A stretch of DNA of 24,613 bases, taken from the NCBI RefSeq assembly GCF_030056665.1, contig NZ_JASHIG010000060.1. The stretch is one strand, 5' to 3'. Below, in pieces: positions 24,508 through 24,613 of the stretch. Below the pieces are notes generated by a model, which ran no database searches, was not told the DNA's origin, and saw only the letters and a list, made by a program, of their open reading frames with translations. Position 1 is the stretch's first letter; every line of letters starts with the position of its first letter. The stretch comes from Flectobacillus roseus (GTDB lineage Bacteria; Bacteroidota; Bacteroidia; Cytophagales; Spirosomataceae). The position numbers and the translations under genes were made by a program.

Positions 24508-24524
24508 TCCCGAATTTTTCGGGA
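24508..24524. terminator. Small hairpin after the exported-protein gene
   Basis: TCCCGAA (24508-24514) pairs with TTCGGGA (24518-24524) around a 3-nt loop. No T-run follows on the plus strand. It may be a weak terminator for the gene ending at 24449, or part of an intergenic repeat; the palindrome is short. Confidence 0.4.
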
Positions 24525-24538
24525 GAACTTCTAAAAAC

Positions 24539-24594
24539 GAAACCTCCTTGTTTACTTTGTGAATCACGACAAACACAAACAAACAGGAGGTTTC
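24539..24594 (+). promoter_or_regulatory. Inverted repeat masking a strong Shine-Dalgarno sequence
   Basis: GAAACCTCCTTGTTT (24539-24553) pairs with AAACAGGAGGTTTC (24581-24594), with a one-base bulge and a 27-nt loop. The right arm contains AGGAGG (24585-24590), 5 nt before the ATG at 24596. If formed in mRNA, the stem would hide the ribosome binding site. A Shine-Dalgarno this strong is absent from all other genes here. It could instead be a terminal structure of a mobile element. Confidence 0.5.
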
Positions 24595-24595
24595 T

Positions 24596-24613
24596 ATGCA
24601 TAAAGCATTTCTA
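24596..24613 (+). CDS. Start of an ORF cut by the window edge
   Basis: ATG at 24596 begins MHKAFL and runs off the end. The only support is AGGAGG at 24585-24590, 5 nt upstream, plus the structured leader. Six codons are too few to name a family. The unusual ribosome binding site for this lineage suggests a mobile-element gene or a gene acquired from elsewhere, but this is inference. Confidence 0.4.

Noticed and set aside
24484..24613. An insertion-sequence end at the right edge
   Set aside because: Hairpins and a strong ribosome binding site fit, but no transposase sequence or target duplication is visible in the remaining bases, so it is kept only as a hypothesis.
1..24613. A CRISPR array, tRNA or rRNA gene
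   Set aside because: No regularly spaced repeats, tRNA T-loop pattern outside coding DNA, or rRNA-like sequence was seen on reading both strands; small RNAs could still have been missed.

Overview
The window looks like chromosomal DNA from an AT-rich Bacteroidota, probably a Cytophagales/Spirosomataceae-type organism. The lineage call is inference. It rests on start codons with A/T-rich leaders and almost no Shine-Dalgarno sequences, several good matches to the Bacteroidota promoter (TTG, 17-23 nt, TAnnTTTG), and the gene types present: a DUF1080 protein, LytS/LytTR pairs, an MBOAT enzyme with an SGNH partner, an Rpn-type PD-(D/E)XK protein, and many exported beta-barrel or lipoprotein-like proteins. 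No rRNA, tRNA or CRISPR array was seen.

Layout. 1-113: tail of a + strand gene, closed by a 28-bp palindromic terminator. 285-5111 (minus strand): a membrane-anchored endonuclease/exonuclease/phosphatase-fold protein, a membrane-anchored coiled-coil protein, and an OmpR-type response regulator followed by its HAMP histidine kinase. 5368-7459 (plus): a secreted M20 metallopeptidase and a secreted DUF1080 protein, converging on upp (7558-8202, minus). 8203-8661: a gene-free stretch with a composite inverted-repeat element. 8662-11799 (plus): an exported nucleotide pyrophosphatase/phosphodiesterase-type hydrolase, then a LytS-type kinase and LytTR regulator. 11978-14033 (plus): a probable lipoprotein intradiol dioxygenase, an unrecognised protein and a pirin-related cupin protein. 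14073-16103 (minus): an outer-membrane-like beta-barrel protein and a LolC/E-type permease. 16427-19976 (plus): an SGNH-like membrane protein, an Rpn/PD-(D/E)XK protein and an MBOAT acyltransferase. 20229-21755: guaA. 22074-24449: a small exported beta-barrel-like protein and a large exported Thr/Ser-rich protein. The window ends just inside another ORF with an unusually strong, apparently sequestered Shine-Dalgarno sequence.

How the genes work together. There are two independent signalling modules: OmpR/HAMP kinase, and LytS/LytTR. The LytS-type kinase has a His/Met/Pro-rich extracytoplasmic loop, and its regulator has its own consensus promoter. guaA and upp are nucleotide-metabolism housekeeping genes. 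The SGNH and MBOAT proteins form a likely cell-surface acylation pair, but an Rpn gene with its own promoter-like box and intrinsic terminator lies between them, and that terminator ends about 5 nt before the MBOAT start codon. Most of the remaining genes encode envelope or secreted proteins. I did not see an unmistakable new defence or mobile system. The most unusual points are the SGNH-Rpn-MBOAT arrangement, the His/Met-rich kinase loop, the composite repeat at 8309-8408 and the hairpin-masked ribosome binding site at the right edge.
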